From positions 1 to 6,269 of the forward strand of contig CAYRJC010000050.1 of NCBI GenBank assembly GCA_964424635.1: a stretch of DNA of 6,269 nucleotides, given 5' to 3'. Of the stretch, positions 5,637 to 6,269 are shown one piece after another. Source of the stretch: UBA920 sp964424635. GTDB taxonomy: Bacteria > Patescibacteriota > Doudnabacteria > UBA920. Position numbers and translations under genes: made by a program. Under the pieces are notes generated by a model. That model was not told the origin of the DNA. It ran no database searches and was given only the letters and a program-made list of their open reading frames with translations. Every line of letters begins with the position of its first letter. The stretch's first letter is position 1.

Positions 5637-6269
5637 ATGTTAAAAAAACAGGCAACAACTAAAAATCCTAAAATACAGTTAAATCTAATTTTGCTAGGAG
5701 ATGTTGGTGCCGGTAAAGCTACTCAGTCAAAATATTTTTCTAAAAAATATAACTTGCTAGATTTTGATATGGGCCGAGAGTTGACATTGCTTAGAGAGAG
5801 GCAGCAATCGGTAAACCATATCCTTAAAAAAAATTATGACAAAGGAACCTTAGCACCTACTCAGTTATGTAGAAAAATATTAATCGATACAATAACTAAA
5901 CTTCCTAAGGGTAAAGGGGTGTTGTTTGATGGTCATCCAAAAATGCTACAAGAGGCCCGCTTAGTTACATCTTTGCTAGCTGAAACTCGCAGATCAAAAC
6001 CATTGGTGCTTTACATTACTATTCCGATTAAAGAAACTCAAAAAAGAATTGCCTATCGTAAGGGTTATTTAGGGACAGATACTTCTCGTCGCTCAGACGA
6101 CACATTAGAAGGCCTTAGAAATCGAGCTAAGTATTACCGGGTTAATATAAAACAGGTTATAGAATATTTTTCTTCTGTTTATACTTTTGCTAGAATTGAC
6201 GGAATGGGTAGTCCAGCTGAGGTTAGAAAACGTATTCAAAAGGCAATTTCTTTTTATTTAAAAAATTTT
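5637..6269 (+). CDS. Divergent adenylate-kinase-like paralog, open at window end
   Basis: The frame gives 211 codons with no stop before the edge. Judged against the preceding kinase, it already extends beyond the family C-terminus, so the stop should be close. It has an adenylate-kinase fold: P-loop GDVGAGKATQ (21-30, K27), DGHPK (98-102), arginines R137, R141, R152 and R163 at the positions of E. coli R119, R123, R156 and R167, the RSDD motif, and a closing RIDGMGS segment matching SIDGVGS of its neighbour. It differs from canonical Adk on the acceptor side: R36 aligns with T50 and R88 becomes K102, while the P-loop glycine after the lysine becomes A28. A basic, lysine-rich 12-residue leader precedes the first strand. 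The ATG follows tandem stops of the upstream gene (TAATAATG) and shares a base with the second one; no Shine-Dalgarno is at normal distance, so coupling is likely. ATP-binding kinase activity is plausible, but the acceptor is unknown, and a regulatory or inactive paralog is possible. Confidence 0.85.
   Translation, partial: MLKKQATTKNPKIQLNLILLGDVGAGKATQSKYFSKKYNLLDFDMGRELTLLRERQQSVNHILKKNYDKGTLAPTQLCRKILIDTITKLPKGKGVLFDGHPKMLQEARLVTSLLAETRRSKPLVLYITIPIKETQKRIAYRKGYLGTDTSRRSDDTLEGLRNRAKYYRVNIKQVIEYFSSVYTFARIDGMGSPAEVRKRIQKAISFYLKNF

Noticed and set aside
1..6269. CRISPR, tRNA/rRNA, transposon or phage features, and an alternative genetic code
   Set aside because: No spaced repeats, transposase motifs or cloverleaf-like segments were seen, genes fill nearly all the sequence, and reading frames run to TAA with no internal TGA needing reassignment.

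Overview
The window is AT-rich and densely coded, with six protein genes and no gap longer than about 100 bases. It reads as an ordinary chromosomal housekeeping region of a bacterium with a compact genome. The style of the DnaB and CysRS proteins, the near absence of Shine-Dalgarno sequences, the short or missing leaders and the all-TAA stops suggest a Patescibacteria/CPR-type lineage. That placement is inference; no marker here proves it. The standard bacterial code works throughout, with no in-frame TGA needing reassignment.

Layout: four genes lie on the minus strand and run from right to left. They are a CPA2-type cation:proton antiporter with a C-terminal nucleotide-binding regulatory domain (3247-4956), cysteinyl-tRNA synthetase cysS (1837-3213), replicative helicase dnaB (398-1783) and the 5' two thirds of recR (1-398, running off the left edge). 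dnaB and recR share one base (TAATG) and are probably translationally coupled. The gaps between the other minus-strand genes are 33 and 53 bases, and each holds a -10-like TACAAT preceded by TGC. cysS and dnaB may therefore have their own promoters as well as read-through from upstream.

On the plus strand, diverging from the antiporter, are two adjacent adenylate-kinase-family genes: a 194-residue protein (5050-5634) and a more divergent paralog (from 5637) still open at the right edge after 211 codons. The 93-base divergent intergenic region holds a strong promoter for the kinase pair (TTGCCA, 17-base spacer, TACAAT). Its -10 lies so close to the ATG that the mRNA should be leaderless or nearly so. 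The region also holds an inverted repeat that covers the -35 element and could coordinate both transcription units.

Functionally the genes cover replication and repair (DnaB, RecR), translation (CysRS), nucleotide phosphorylation (two NMP kinases) and ion homeostasis (antiporter). I see no mobile element, CRISPR array, RNA gene or phage gene. The most unusual feature is the second kinase: it keeps the ATP-side and phosphoryl-transfer residues of adenylate kinase but has lost or changed the two arginines that normally hold the AMP phosphate.
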